Positions 1 to 8,121 of a stretch of DNA of 64,000 nucleotides are shown in pieces; within the stretch, counting starts at the first letter, position 1, and every line of letters begins with the position of its first letter. Location: assembly GCF_004341085.1 (NCBI RefSeq), contig NZ_SLXW01000004.1:434001-498000 (forward strand). The letters are read 5' to 3'. Both the position numbers and the translations under genes were made by a program. Source of the DNA: Sphingomonas sp. PP-CE-1G-424. Its GTDB lineage: Bacteria > Pseudomonadota > Alphaproteobacteria > Sphingomonadales > Sphingomonadaceae. The notes under the pieces were generated by a model, which saw nothing but the letters and a program-made list of their open reading frames with translations, did no database searches and had not been told where the DNA came from.

Positions 1-559
1 TCAAATCGAGCGCGGTCCAGACAATCCCCGCGAGGATCGTCAGCGCGGTCAACAGGTGGACGGCGAGTCGGATGTGGCTGACGTCCGTCCGCACCGACAG
101 GCCAGAGGCAACCATCCACCAGCCGATCGCGCCCTGGAACGCGCCGAGCGCCAGCAATGCCGACAGCCGCCAGCCATAGCCGACCGGGATGCGCTTGCGC
201 ACCGCGAACCAGATCAGCGGCACCGCGAACACGAGACCGATCACGCGGCCCCATAGCCGGTGCAGATATTCCCAGAAGAAGATCGCCTTGAACCCGCCGA
301 CCGTCATGTCGGCGTTGAACGCGGCATATTCGGGGATGCGCTTGTAGGCGTCGAACTCGGCCTGCCACTGCGCGTCGTTGAGCGGCGGGATGATTCCGCT
401 GATCGGCTTCCACTGCGTGATCGACAGCCCCGACTCGGTCAGCCGCGTGATCCCGCCGATGACGACCATCGCGACGATCAGGCCGGCGACCGTGAACAGC
501 CACAGGGCGACGGAACGAGGACGGGCTTTGCTGAGGAAGGCGGCGCTGGGTTGAAGCAT
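1..559 (-). CDS. ctaA: Heme A synthase, COX15/CtaA family (3' end cut by window edge)
   Basis: Integral membrane enzyme that converts heme O to heme A for aa3-type cytochrome oxidase. The visible first ~186 residues start MLQPSAAFLSKARPRSVALW and contain a first membrane helix followed by GGITRLTESGLS, a hallmark of the family, then WEYLHRLWGR with a conserved histidine in a membrane-helix context, and further on VSHIRLAVH. The reading frame is open to the window edge, so the C-terminal half is missing here. The start is the only ATG before the first helix; no good Shine-Dalgarno is visible upstream. Family assignment is secure from these motifs; the gene symbol follows alphaproteobacterial usage. 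Confidence 0.9.
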   Translation of the reverse strand, partial: MLQPSAAFLSKARPRSVALWLFTVAGLIVAMVVIGGITRLTESGLSITQWKPISGIIPPLNDAQWQAEFDAYKRIPEYAAFNADMTVGGFKAIFFWEYLHRLWGRVIGLVFAVPLIWFAVRKRIPVGYGWRLSALLALGAFQGAIGWWMVASGLSVRTDVSHIRLAVHLLTALTILAGIVWTALDL

Positions 560-670
560 GGTAAGGAGATAGTGGTTTGCGAGGCGGGGCGCCATCGGTT
601 CGTGATGCGCCATTGCTTCATGTTGCTGGATCGGCGGGGGTGCAGGGGGCGTAGCGTCCTGCCGCTCTTC

Positions 671-754
671 CCGTCATCCTGACGAAAGTCAGGATCCAGA
701 GCTTCGAACGTCAGCATGCGTAACTCTGGATCCTGACTTTCGTCAGGATGACGG
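671..754. repeat. REPIN-like hairpin, family A copy 1
   Basis: Two perfectly complementary 31-base arms (671-701 and 724-754) flank a 22-base spacer. Each arm starts CCGTCATCCTGAC and itself contains a smaller hairpin, ATCCTGAC-GAAA-GTCAGGAT, with a GAAA tetraloop. That is the architecture of a REP pair (REPIN). A second copy with the same arms lies at 6439-6517. There is no T-tract, so it is not an ordinary intrinsic terminator. Confidence 0.9.
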
Positions 755-864
755 AGGGGTGGGAGATGGCGCAGTCATCGCCGGGTTGAACCAGAGGCGT
801 GGCTTCCTCGCGGTATCGGACCAAGAGCCAGCCTTGAGAAACCCGAAAATTCCTCGCAAGAAAA

Positions 865-890
865 ATGCGATGTAATGTTGTATCCTTTCG
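865..890. promoter_or_regulatory. Possible Zur/Fur-type operator upstream of merC-like gene
   Basis: A GATGTAATGTTGTATC stretch is an imperfect palindrome (outer GAT/ATC and inner AATGTT match) about 30 bases upstream of the merC-like start. It resembles AT-rich Zur boxes, and the second gene downstream encodes a Zur-like protein, so autoregulation is plausible. The match is weak and is inference only. Confidence 0.25.
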
Positions 891-915
891 TTGAGACTTC
901 TATATCCGACGAACG

Positions 916-1299
916 ATGACGCCCTCGGCCACGCATACCCACCGCTTTGCCGGTCTCGATCGCTATGCGATCGGGCTGTCGGGCCTGTGCATGGTGCATT
1001 GCCTGGCGACCTCCGTGCTGGTCGCGCTGATGTCGACCGCGGGCGGTTTCCTGCTAGACCCGATCTTCCACGAAGTCGGCCTGACGATCGCGATCGGCCT
1101 TGGCGCGCTCGCGCTCGGCCGTGGCGTGCTGAACCACGGCTATATGATGCCTGCCGCGATGGGCGCGCTCGGGCTCGGCATCATGGCGGGCGCGATGACG
1201 CTGCCGCACGACAGCGGTGGCGGCGAGACGCTGTGGACGATCGTCGGCGTCGGCCTGCTCGCATTCGGCCACGATCTCAACCGTCGCGCGGAAAGCTGA
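916..1299 (+). CDS. MerC domain-containing small membrane protein
   Basis: A 127-residue protein with about four hydrophobic segments. It opens with a His-containing stretch (THTHR) and a CMVHC pair (Cys25/Cys29) at the first membrane helix, typical of MerC-domain proteins that handle a soft metal at the membrane. No merT, merP, merA or merR is nearby. Instead the next gene, 41 bases downstream, encodes a Zur/Fur-type regulator, which points to zinc or another divalent metal rather than mercury. The two probably form an operon. The family is clear; the substrate is inferred from context. Confidence 0.8.
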   Translation: MTPSATHTHRFAGLDRYAIGLSGLCMVHCLATSVLVALMSTAGGFLLDPIFHEVGLTIAIGLGALALGRGVLNHGYMMPAAMGALGLGIMAGAMTLPHDSGGGETLWTIVGVGLLAFGHDLNRRAES

Positions 1300-1340
1300 G
1301 CGGGTTGCTGGAACCTCTCCGGCATCCTACTTCACCCAGC

Positions 1341-1808
1341 ATGGCGCACGCTCACAACCACACCGAACCGCAGGGCGCCGATCTCACCGTCGCAGCACAG
1401 ACGACGCTCGAAAAGGCCGGCGAGCAATGGACGACGATGCGCGCCAGCGTGTTCGCGGCTCTCGCCAGCTTCGAGAAGCCGGCATCGGCTTACGATATCG
1501 CGGAGGCTGTCTCGAAAGCCGAAGGTCGCCGGGTCGCGGCGAACAGCGTGTACCGCATCCTCGACCTGTTCGTCGGCGCCAACCTAGCGCGGCGAGTCGA
1601 GAGCGCGAACGCCTATGTCGCCAACGCGCATCCGGATTGCCTGCACGACTGCATCTTCCTGGTCTGCGACTCGTGCGGCCAGACGACGCATCTCGATAAC
1701 GACACGATCACCAAGGGCGTTCGCAACGCGGCGGAGGCGGCCGGCTTCTCGCCGGTGAGGCCGGTCATCGAAGTCCGCGGACGATGTGCGGACTGCGAGG
1801 CGAAGTAG
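1341..1808 (+). CDS. Fur-family transcriptional regulator, Zur-like
   Basis: A 155-residue Fur-family repressor. Residues ~20-90 form the winged-helix DNA-binding domain (KPASAYDIAEAV, NSVYRILDLF). The C-terminal dimerisation domain carries two Cys-x2-Cys pairs (Cys109/112 and Cys149/152) that bind structural zinc in this family. The N-terminus is His-rich (MAHAHNH), as in many Zur proteins. The frame is open well upstream, overlapping the merC-like gene in another frame, but the MAHAHNH start matches normal Fur length. Zur rather than Fur is favoured by the His-rich N-terminus and the metal-handling neighbour, but this is not proven. Confidence 0.82.
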   Translation: MAHAHNHTEPQGADLTVAAQTTLEKAGEQWTTMRASVFAALASFEKPASAYDIAEAVSKAEGRRVAANSVYRILDLFVGANLARRVESANAYVANAHPDCLHDCIFLVCDSCGQTTHLDNDTITKGVRNAAEAAGFSPVRPVIEVRGRCADCEAK

Positions 1809-1823
1809 CCTCCCCTCCTTCTA

Positions 1824-1918
1824 CGTCATGCCGGGCTCGTTCCGGCATCCACCGTTCCGTACACTCGATAGACGTAATTTTGCGGCACCGTGGACCCCGG
1901 AACTAGTCCGGGGTGACG
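1824..1918. repeat. REPIN-like imperfect inverted repeat, family D
   Basis: Arms CGTCATGCCGGGCTCGTTCC... and its partner (reverse CGTCACCCCGGACTAGTTCC...) pair imperfectly across ~31 bases. Each arm contains a small inner palindrome, for example CCCCGGA-ACTAGT-TCCGGGG reading outward-in. It lies between the convergent zur-like and GNAT genes. Outer CGTCA ends are shared with the other REPIN-like elements of the window. Confidence 0.7.
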
Positions 1919-1938
1919 GGACGTGTGGGGGTAAGGTT

Positions 1939-2469
1939 CTACCCCAGATACTTCCCCATCCGGATCATCGGCACCGGGACCTCGCCCGGCGTCTCGATCC
2001 GCTCGATCGGCAGATACCCGCACGCACGGTACAGCGGCTCTCCGGCCAGCGTCGCCATCATCTCCGCCCGCGCAAACCCGGCCTCTCGCGCTGCGACCTC
2101 GCAAATCGATAACACCAGCCGCCCGACACCCCGCCGCGTAAAATCCGGATCGGTATACATCGCGCGGATCCGCGCCGCGTCATGCACCGGATCGAGCAAC
2201 GCCGCATCGCGCAACGCCGTGCTGTGATCGCCCCCATAGAGCGTCGCGCGCCGACTCCAGCCGCCACATCCGGCCAGCCGACCGTCCGCCTCGACCAGCA
2301 GATACGTCCCGTCCGCGATCAATTGCGTATCGAGCCCCATCACCGCGCGGCTTGCCTCGACCTGCGCCGGCGTGAGGAAGTCCCCCTGCAAAGCGCCGAT
2401 CGCGCGTGCCATCAGCGCGACGATCGCCGGGATATCCGCCTCATCGGCCACACGGTGCGTAAAGTTCAT
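1939..2469 (-). CDS. GNAT family N-acetyltransferase
   Basis: A 176-residue GNAT-fold enzyme that would transfer an acetyl group from acetyl-CoA to an unknown small substrate. The acetyl-CoA pyrophosphate loop is visible as TDPDFTRRGVGRLVLSICE (R-R-G-V-G-R), followed by the usual hydrophobic helix and the GEPLYRACGY C-terminal element. The start at MNFTHRVADEAD is chosen because the upstream extension ([10 protein letters not shown]...) has no homology-like character and overlaps the dxs promoter. It is divergent from dxs. Substrate unknown. Confidence 0.85.
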   Translation of the reverse strand: MNFTHRVADEADIPAIVALMARAIGALQGDFLTPAQVEASRAVMGLDTQLIADGTYLLVEADGRLAGCGGWSRRATLYGGDHSTALRDAALLDPVHDAARIRAMYTDPDFTRRGVGRLVLSICEVAAREAGFARAEMMATLAGEPLYRACGYLPIERIETPGEVPVPMIRMGKYLG

Positions 2470-2561
2470 AATTGTGCACTTTCCGAGCGATTCCAGTGCG
2501 AATGCTAGCGCAGGACACGGTAACAATCGACACGATACGCGCGCTGCATTAAGCCCGTCCG

Positions 2562-4484
2562 ATGGCCGACCTTCCCTCGACACCGCTGCTCGACACCGTT
2601 TCGACGCCCGACGACCTCCGCAAGCTGCGCCCGGACCAGCTCCGCCAACTCGCCGACGAACTGCGTACCGAGACGATCTCCGCGGTCGGCACCACCGGCG
2701 GGCATCTCGGCTCGGGCCTCGGCGTGGTCGAGCTGACCACCGCGATCCACTATGTCTTCGACACCCCGCGTGATCGCCTCGTCTGGGACGTCGGCCACCA
2801 GTGTTATCCGCACAAGATCCTCACCGGACGTCGCGACCGAATCCGTACGCTGCGTCAGGGCGGCGGGCTCAGCGGCTTCACCAAGCGTAGCGAGAGCGAA
2901 TACGATCCGTTCGGCGCGGCGCATTCGTCGACCTCGATCTCGGCGGCGCTCGGCTTTGCGATCGCCAACAAGATCGCCGGCACCCCGGGCAAGGGCATCG
3001 CGGTAATCGGCGACGGTGCGATGTCGGCGGGCATGGCGTACGAGGCGATGAACAACGCCGCGCAGGCGGGCAATCGGCTGGTCGTGATCCTCAACGACAA
3101 CGACATGTCGATCGCGCCGCCGGTCGGTGGTCTGTCCGCGTATCTGAGCCGCATCGTATCGAGTCGCGAGTTCCTCGGCTTCCGCGACCTCGCGCGTAAA
3201 CTCGCCAAGCGGCTGCCACGGCCGATCGCCAGCGGCATGCGCAAGACCGACGAGTTCGCGCGCGGCATGACGATGGGCGGCACGCTGTTCGAGGAACTGG
3301 GCTTCTATTATGTCGGGCCGATCGACGGGCATAACCTCGAACACCTGATCCCGGTGCTCGAGAATGTTCGCGATGCCGAGGAAGGCCCCATCCTCGTCCA
3401 CGTCGTCACCAAGAAGGGCAAGGGCTACGCCCCTGCCGAGGCCGCCGCGGACAAGTACCACGGCGTCCAGAAGTTCGACGTGATCTCGGGCGTGCAGACC
3501 AAGGCGCCGCCGGGGCCGCCGCAATACCAGAACGTGTTCGGCGCGCAGCTCGTCGCCGAGGCCGCCAAGGACCCGCGGATCTGCGCGATCACCGCGGCGA
3601 TGCCGTCGGGCACCGGACTCGACGCGTTCGCCAAGGCGTATCCCGACCGGTTCTTCGACGTCGGCATCGCCGAGCAGCACGGCGTCACCTTCGCCGCCGG
3701 GCTCGCCGCGCAGGGGATGCGCCCGTTCTGCGCGATCTATTCGACGTTCCTCCAGCGCGCGTACGATCAAGTCGTGCATGACGTCGCGATCCAGAACCTG
3801 CCGGTCCGTTTCGCGATCGACCGTGCAGGCCTCGTTGGTGCGGACGGTGCGACGCATGCGGGGTCGTTCGACGTCACGTACCTCGCGACGCTGCCGAATT
3901 TCGTCGTGATGGCGGCGGCGGACGAGGCCGAACTCGTCCACATGACGCACACCGCGGCGCAGTACGACACCGGGCCGATCGCCGTGCGCTATCCGCGCGG
4001 TAACGGCACTGGCGTTGCGCTCCCGGAGACGCCGCAGTTGCTGGAAATCGGCAAGGGCCGTGTCGTGCGCGAGGGCAAGAAGATTGCGATCCTGTCGCTC
4101 GGCACGCGTCTCGAGGAAGCGCTCAAGGCCGCTGAAATCCTCGAAGCCAAGGGGCTGAGCACAACGGTAGCGGATCTCCGTTTCGCCAAGCCGCTCGACG
4201 TCGACCTGATCCGCAAGCTGCTCACCACGCACGAAGTCGCGGTGACGATCGAGGAGAACTCGGTCGGTGGCTTCGGCGCGCACGTGCTGACGATGGCGTC
4301 TGACGAGGGGCTGATCGACGGCGGGCTCAAGTTGCGTACGCTGCGTCTGCCCGACGTGTACCAGGATCAGGACAAGCCCGAAGTCCAGTACGCCGAAGCC
4401 GGGCTCGACGCGACTGCGCTGGTGGATACCGTGCTCAAGGCGCTCCGCCACAATTCCGGCGGGGTCGCCGAAGCGCGCGCATGA
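2562..4484 (+). CDS. dxs: 1-deoxy-D-xylulose-5-phosphate synthase
   Basis: Thiamine-diphosphate enzyme condensing pyruvate with glyceraldehyde-3-phosphate, the first step of the MEP isoprenoid pathway (and a source of thiamine and pyridoxal precursors). The 640-residue length is normal. Visible key residues are His48 in GGHLGSGLG, His79 in [10 protein letters not shown], the ThDP motif GDGAMSAG at 150-157 with NDN near 178-180, and the transketolase glutamate Glu371 in IAEQHG. The C-terminal transketolase domain is complete. The stop overlaps the start of the next tiny gene (ATGA), indicating translational coupling. Confidence 0.97.
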   Translation: MADLPSTPLLDTVSTPDDLRKLRPDQLRQLADELRTETISAVGTTGGHLGSGLGVVELTTAIHYVFDTPRDRLVWDVGHQCYPHKILTGRRDRIRTLRQGGGLSGFTKRSESEYDPFGAAHSSTSISAALGFAIANKIAGTPGKGIAVIGDGAMSAGMAYEAMNNAAQAGNRLVVILNDNDMSIAPPVGGLSAYLSRIVSSREFLGFRDLARKLAKRLPRPIASGMRKTDEFARGMTMGGTLFEELGFYYVGPIDGHNLEHLIPVLENVRDAEEGPILVHVVTKKGKGYAPAEAAADKYHGVQKFDVISGVQTKAPPGPPQYQNVFGAQLVAEAAKDPRICAITAAMPSGTGLDAFAKAYPDRFFDVGIAEQHGVTFAAGLAAQGMRPFCAIYSTFLQRAYDQVVHDVAIQNLPVRFAIDRAGLVGADGATHAGSFDVTYLATLPNFVVMAAADEAELVHMTHTAAQYDTGPIAVRYPRGNGTGVALPETPQLLEIGKGRVVREGKKIAILSLGTRLEEALKAAEILEAKGLSTTVADLRFAKPLDVDLIRKLLTTHEVAVTIEENSVGGFGAHVLTMASDEGLIDGGLKLRTLRLPDVYQDQDKPEVQYAEAGLDATALVDTVLKALRHNSGGVAEARA

Positions 4485-4648
4485 CCGGGCCGACCAAGGG
4501 CCTCGTGATCATTGCGCTGGCGGTGGTCGTGATGGTGTCGTTGAATATTGCGATGTGGCGGCGGATGAAGGGTGGTTTGGCTGCGGCGAAGGCCGAGCAG
4601 GCGGCGAACCCCGAACTGTTCGATGAAAACGGCTCGCGGATTTCTTGA
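4481..4648 (+). CDS. Small single-pass membrane protein coupled to dxs
   Basis: A 55-residue protein whose ATG overlaps the dxs TGA (ATGA). Residues 7-26 form one hydrophobic helix ([20 protein letters not shown]), followed by a charged cytoplasmic-type tail with an alanine-rich stretch ending [11 protein letters not shown]. It is too short for most automatic ORF lists. The coupling, the helix and the codon use argue it is real. No known function is recognised. Confidence 0.65.
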   Translation: MTGPTKGLVIIALAVVVMVSLNIAMWRRMKGGLAAAKAEQAANPELFDENGSRIS

Positions 4649-4666
4649 GCGGCCTTTGGTAGCAGC

Positions 4667-4774
4667 CACCACCCCGGCGAAGGCCGGGGCCCAATTGGTG
4701 AGGTCACAGTAACGAGGTACCGCGCTCCGTCACCAACGTCTCCCAATTGGGCCCCGGCCTTCGCCGGGGTGGTG
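4667..4774. repeat. REPIN-like hairpin, family B copy 1
   Basis: Two perfectly complementary 32-base arms (4667-4698 and 4743-4774) separated by 44 bases. Each arm begins CACCACCCCGGCGAAGGCC and ends CCCAATTGG, and itself folds as CCCCGGC-GAAG-GCCGGGG. A nearly identical copy is at 54680-54785. It lies between the dxs-coupled gene and the convergent hydrolase. Confidence 0.92.
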
Positions 4775-4790
4775 TATCGTTTGGGGGGCG

Positions 4791-5462
4791 TCACCCATCC
4801 AGATAATGTGTCTGCGCGGCGTCAGTCGCACTCACCGCAAGGATCGACCGCGCTTTACTTGGCGGTAGAGCCTGCCCGCGCCCATCGCCACTCGCCGCAA
4901 TGACCCGGTCGAGCAGATCCTGTCCTTCACGCCACCAGCCGATCCCGCTTGCGGCATTCAAATGCCCTTGCGGCCCGGCATCGACGAAGTGACTGCCCCA
5001 GTCCGCCGCCATGCTGTGCGCACGCTCGGGCGTGACCCAGGGGTCGTCGCTGCTCGCCACCACGATCGACGGGAACGGCAAGGGCGTGCGCGGAGTCGGC
5101 GAGAACCCTTTCAGTTCGGCCTGCGCGCCGCCACGATCGACGTCGGCCGGCGCCACGAGAAGCGCGCCCGCTACCGGCCACCCATAAGGCTGTGGGCTCA
5201 GTTCGGCCCACCACGCGACGGCGAGGCAGCCGAGGCTGTGTGCGGCGAGGATCACCGGTGCCTGTGCCTGCCGGATCGCTTCGTCGAGACGCGTCACCCA
5301 GGCGTTGCGGTGCGGCGTATTCCACATGCCGAGCTCGACGCGCACCGTGTCGGGCCGCGCCTCTTCCCATAACGTCTGCCAGTGCGAAGGACCCGATCCA
5401 CCAAGGCCGGGCACGGTCAGGATCGTCCGCTGGACGGAATCATACGGTGCGAAAGAACCCAC
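4791..5462 (-). CDS. Alpha/beta hydrolase, RBBP9/YdeN family
   Basis: A 223-residue serine hydrolase of the RBBP9/YdeN type. The nucleophile is Ser76 in AAHSLGC, the acid is in SSDDPWVTPERA, and the histidine is in GPQGHLNAASG, the typical C-terminal signature of this family. No signal peptide, so cytoplasmic. The start MGSFAPYDS gives a standard N-terminus leading into TVPGLGGSGPSHWQ. Substrate unknown; some family members are esterases. It converges on the dxs cluster and is divergent from tlyA. Confidence 0.88.
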   Translation of the reverse strand: MGSFAPYDSVQRTILTVPGLGGSGPSHWQTLWEEARPDTVRVELGMWNTPHRNAWVTRLDEAIRQAQAPVILAAHSLGCLAVAWWAELSPQPYGWPVAGALLVAPADVDRGGAQAELKGFSPTPRTPLPFPSIVVASSDDPWVTPERAHSMAADWGSHFVDAGPQGHLNAASGIGWWREGQDLLDRVIAASGDGRGQALPPSKARSILAVSATDAAQTHYLDG

Positions 5463-5647
5463 AGCGCTTCTCCTTCTCCAAAACCTCGTTCTTCGAGGTC
5501 GGGAGCGTGGCCGAAAGACGCTCTAGGGCACGCCATTTGGCCACGATCCCATGCGCACAAGATAATCCTACTCGTTCGGTAGGCAATGGCATTGCGGCGA
5601 AAGGAAGGCAGCTTGCGGCAATCGGATCGGGCGGCGATAGCGGACGG

Positions 5648-6448
5648 ATGGTGAAGGTACGTGCAGACCAGATGCTGGTCGACAGGGGGCTGGTCGAGTC
5701 GCGGACCCGCGCGCAGGCGCTGATTATGGCGGGCCTCGTGTTCGCAGGGACGAAGAAGGTCGACAAGCCTGGGCAGGCGCTCGCGGACGACGTGCAACTC
5801 GATGTGCGCGGTCGCGATCATCCCTGGGTCTCGCGCGGCGGGATCAAGCTGGCGCACGGCCTCGCGCATTTCGGTTGGGACGTGACCGGCGCGGTCGCGA
5901 TCGACGTCGGTTCGTCGACCGGCGGCTTTACCGACGTCATGCTGAAGAACGGTGCGGCGAAGGTCTACGCGGTCGACAGCGGGACGAACCAGCTCGCCTG
6001 GTCGCTGCGGCAGGATGAGCGCGTCGTCGTCCACGAACAGACCAGCGCGCGGATCCTCACGCCCGCGCATATCCCGGAGCCGGTCGACCTGATCGTCTGC
6101 GATGCGAGCTTCATCGGCCTGGCCAAGGTGCTCGAACGGCCGATGTCGTTTGCCAAACCCGATGCGCGGCTGATGGCGCTGGTGAAGCCGCAGTTCGAGG
6201 CGGGGCGCGGCGAAGTGGGGAAGGGCGGTGTCGTCCGCGATGCCGCGATCCACCAGCGCGTCTGCGACGAGGTCGCGGCGTGGCTGACGGGGCAGGGGTG
6301 GAGCGTGGTCGGCGTGGTCGAGAGCCCGATCACGGGGCCTGAGGGTAATGTCGAGTTCCTGATTGCGGCTTTGCATGGCAAGATTTTGACGGTGGAACAG
6401 CCGGTGTCGGACGTGCCAAACGATCCCGAAACGCCGCCGTCATCCTGA
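5648..6448 (+). CDS. tlyA: TlyA family rRNA methyltransferase / hemolysin-like protein
   Basis: A 266-residue protein with an N-terminal S4 RNA-binding domain (about 3-63) and an FtsJ-type methyltransferase fold. The SAM-binding motif is DVGSSTGGFTD at 86-96; later elements are CDASFIGL and VKPQFEAGRGEVGKGGVV. Mycobacterial TlyA 2'-O-methylates 16S and 23S rRNA at cytidines, and a similar role is expected here. An upstream in-frame extension exists but MVKVRADQML is the conserved start. The last two serines and the TGA stop are supplied by a REPIN-like repeat that begins inside the gene. Confidence 0.93.
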   Translation: MVKVRADQMLVDRGLVESRTRAQALIMAGLVFAGTKKVDKPGQALADDVQLDVRGRDHPWVSRGGIKLAHGLAHFGWDVTGAVAIDVGSSTGGFTDVMLKNGAAKVYAVDSGTNQLAWSLRQDERVVVHEQTSARILTPAHIPEPVDLIVCDASFIGLAKVLERPMSFAKPDARLMALVKPQFEAGRGEVGKGGVVRDAAIHQRVCDEVAAWLTGQGWSVVGVVESPITGPEGNVEFLIAALHGKILTVEQPVSDVPNDPETPPSS

Positions 6449-6517
6449 CGAAAGTCAGGACCCAGAGCCACGCAGGGTGCGCTCGGTACCCTGGGTCCTG
6501 ACTTTCGTCAGGATGAC
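6439..6517. repeat. REPIN-like hairpin, family A copy 2 (supplies tlyA stop)
   Basis: Perfect 27-base arms (6439-6465 and 6491-6517) with a 25-base spacer. The arms match copy 1 at 671-754 except for one base (GACCCAG versus GATCCAG). The tlyA TGA at 6446-6448 lies inside the left arm, so the element overlaps the end of the coding sequence. Confidence 0.92.
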
Positions 6518-6649
6518 AGGAGAAGCAGCGGTCGACGCCAGCCCACCGTACCGGAATGAACCACTAGCGGAACGATTATCCACCAAACTCGGTTTACCGA
6601 TCACAAAATGCGCGGCAGGACGACGCCGCGTAGAGACGGAAGGATTTGT

Positions 6650-7201
6650 GTGGGCGGTATCGCTTCGAAGGGCCAGTTGAGGATGTCGTTCCTCCGCTGG
6701 GCGGTCGTGACCGTGCCCCTGATCCTGTTGCTGGGCTTCCTGTCCGGCCGATCGGTCAGCGTCGGCAGCGAGAATGCCTGGTACATGGCGCTCGCCAAAC
6801 CTGCGCTGAACCCGCCGGGTTGGGTCTTCCCGGTCGTCTGGACGACGCTGTACATCCTGATCGGGCTTGCGCTTGCGATGATCCTCAACGCGCGGGGCGC
6901 TCGGTTGCGCAGGCTGGCCGTCGTCCTGTTCGTCGGCCAGTTCCTGTTCAACCTCGCCTGGACGCCGATGTTCTTCGGCGCGCACAAGATCGGCGCGTCG
7001 GTACTGGTGATCGTCGCGATGCTGGTGCTGTCGATCACCGCGACCTTCGTCTTCGCGCGCATCCGCCCTGCCGCGGCGTGGCTGATGGTGCCGTACATGG
7101 TGTGGATCAGCTTTGCCGGCGTGCTCGCGTTCAGCATCGGGCGACTGAACCCCGGTGCCGAAACCCTTGCGCCCGCAAGCCATACGTCCCAAATGCTGTG
7201 A
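6650..7201 (+). CDS. tspO: TspO/MBR family tryptophan-rich sensory protein
   Basis: A five-helix membrane protein of the TspO (peripheral benzodiazepine receptor) family, which binds porphyrins and cholesterol-like ligands and is linked to tetrapyrrole and redox stress. Family signatures are PALNPPGWVFPVVWTTLY, FNLAWTPMFFG and VWISFAGVLAFSIGRLN. A GTG start at 6650 is preferred because GGAAGGA lies about six bases upstream and its N-terminal IASKGQLRMSF looks native; ATG at 6683 is the alternative. The product is 183 residues. Confidence 0.88.
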   Translation: MGGIASKGQLRMSFLRWAVVTVPLILLLGFLSGRSVSVGSENAWYMALAKPALNPPGWVFPVVWTTLYILIGLALAMILNARGARLRRLAVVLFVGQFLFNLAWTPMFFGAHKIGASVLVIVAMLVLSITATFVFARIRPAAAWLMVPYMVWISFAGVLAFSIGRLNPGAETLAPASHTSQML

Positions 7202-7241
7202 CGCAGCAGCCGTTTCGGCATTCACTGGGATTTTTGAAGCA

Positions 7242-7517
7242 ATGCAATCCGAAAACCGCGTGTTCGACGATATCGTCAAGGTCCTGAACGGCGCGGCCGG
7301 TACGCTTGCAGGCGTTAGTCGCGAAGCCGGTTCGGGTGCGCGCGAGCGTGCACGCGAATGGCTTGGCGGGCTTGACTTCGTCAGCCGCGAAGAGTTCGAC
7401 GCGGTCAAGGCAATGGCCGCAGCCGCATGCGACGAGAACGATGCTCTGAAGGCACGTCTCGATGCGCTCGAAGCGAAATCGACGGTCAATGCACCGCTCG
7501 GGGCGTCGGTCGACTGA
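7242..7517 (+). CDS. ubiK: Ubiquinone biosynthesis accessory factor UbiK family (BMFP) protein
   Basis: A 91-residue protein with the BMFP/UbiK layout: an N-terminal amphipathic helix region (VFDDIVKVLNGAAGTLAGV), the SREEFDAVKAMA motif and a C-terminal heptad-rich helix (ENDALKARLDALEAK) that forms a trimeric coiled coil in characterised members. UbiK assists aerobic ubiquinone synthesis with UbiJ in Escherichia coli. It follows tspO by 40 bases and could be cotranscribed. The family call is good from pattern; the ubiquinone role is by analogy. Confidence 0.78.
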   Translation: MQSENRVFDDIVKVLNGAAGTLAGVSREAGSGARERAREWLGGLDFVSREEFDAVKAMAAAACDENDALKARLDALEAKSTVNAPLGASVD

Positions 7518-7617
7518 CTTTTCCACAGTTTTCCGCAGAAATGGGGCCGATGGGGTTGTCGGGGCGTTTTTGCCTCGGCACCCTTTGTTGTGCGATAAGG
7601 ATCGCCAGGACCCTGTG

Positions 7618-8121
7618 ATGCTTGAACACGCCGACCACGACCACGAAGACGCCGCTCCGATCGACATGCTCGAAAGCTATTACGCTGCGCATGGCTGGGA
7701 GCACGAGCGCCACGACGACGAGATCGTCGCGACCGTCAAAGGCAGTTGGGCGACTTACGAACTGCGCGCGTTGTGGCGTGAAGACGATAGCGTCCTGCAA
7801 TTCCTCGCTTTTCCCGATATAAAGGTGCCCGACGAACGCCGTCTCGCAGTGTACGAGACGATCGGCCTGGTCAACGAACAGCTCTGGATCGGTCATTTCG
7901 AACTCTGGTCGACGAGCGGCATCCTGCTGTTCCGGCACGCGGCGATGGTCGATGGCGGCGACGACGGGACGATGTCGCTGGAGGCCGCCGAACTGCTCGT
8001 CGAATCGGCGATCGAGGAGTGCGAGCGGTTTTACCCCGTGTTCCAGTTCGTGCTGTGGGGCGGCAAGAGCCCCAAGGAAGCAATTGCCGCGGCGCTGATC
8101 GAAACCCACGGCGAGGCATGA
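7618..8121 (+). CDS. YbjN domain-containing protein
   Basis: A 167-residue acidic cytoplasmic protein beginning MLEHADHDHEDAAPIDML, then a YbjN-like alpha/beta domain (SWATYELRALWREDDSVLQF, ELWSTSGILLFRHAAM). YbjN proteins resemble the type III chaperone fold and affect motility and stress traits, but no biochemical role is fixed. Its TGA overlaps the proC ATG (ATGA), so the two genes are translationally coupled, a pairing often seen in alphaproteobacteria. Confidence 0.85.
   Translation: MLEHADHDHEDAAPIDMLESYYAAHGWEHERHDDEIVATVKGSWATYELRALWREDDSVLQFLAFPDIKVPDERRLAVYETIGLVNEQLWIGHFELWSTSGILLFRHAAMVDGGDDGTMSLEAAELLVESAIEECERFYPVFQFVLWGGKSPKEAIAAALIETHGEA

Larger units (their letters stand above)
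560..915. other. Intergenic region between divergent ctaA and merC-like gene
   Basis: No convincing gene is present. It holds one long REPIN-like hairpin (671-754) and an AT-richer stretch around 845-895 that probably carries the promoter for the merC-like/zur pair. The short open frames here run through the repeat and lack ribosome binding sites. Confidence 0.6.

Noticed and set aside
671..754. Hairpin repeats as intrinsic terminators
   Set aside because: No T-tract; long spacers; the same sequence recurs at distant sites, which fits a mobile repeat.
916..1299. Mercury-resistance gene merC
   Set aside because: No merR, merT, merP or merA nearby; a Zur-like gene follows instead.
891..1808. 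Long frame fusing the Zur-like protein to upstream sequence
   Set aside because: The upstream part overlaps the merC-like gene in another frame and is Arg-rich; normal Fur length starts at 1341.
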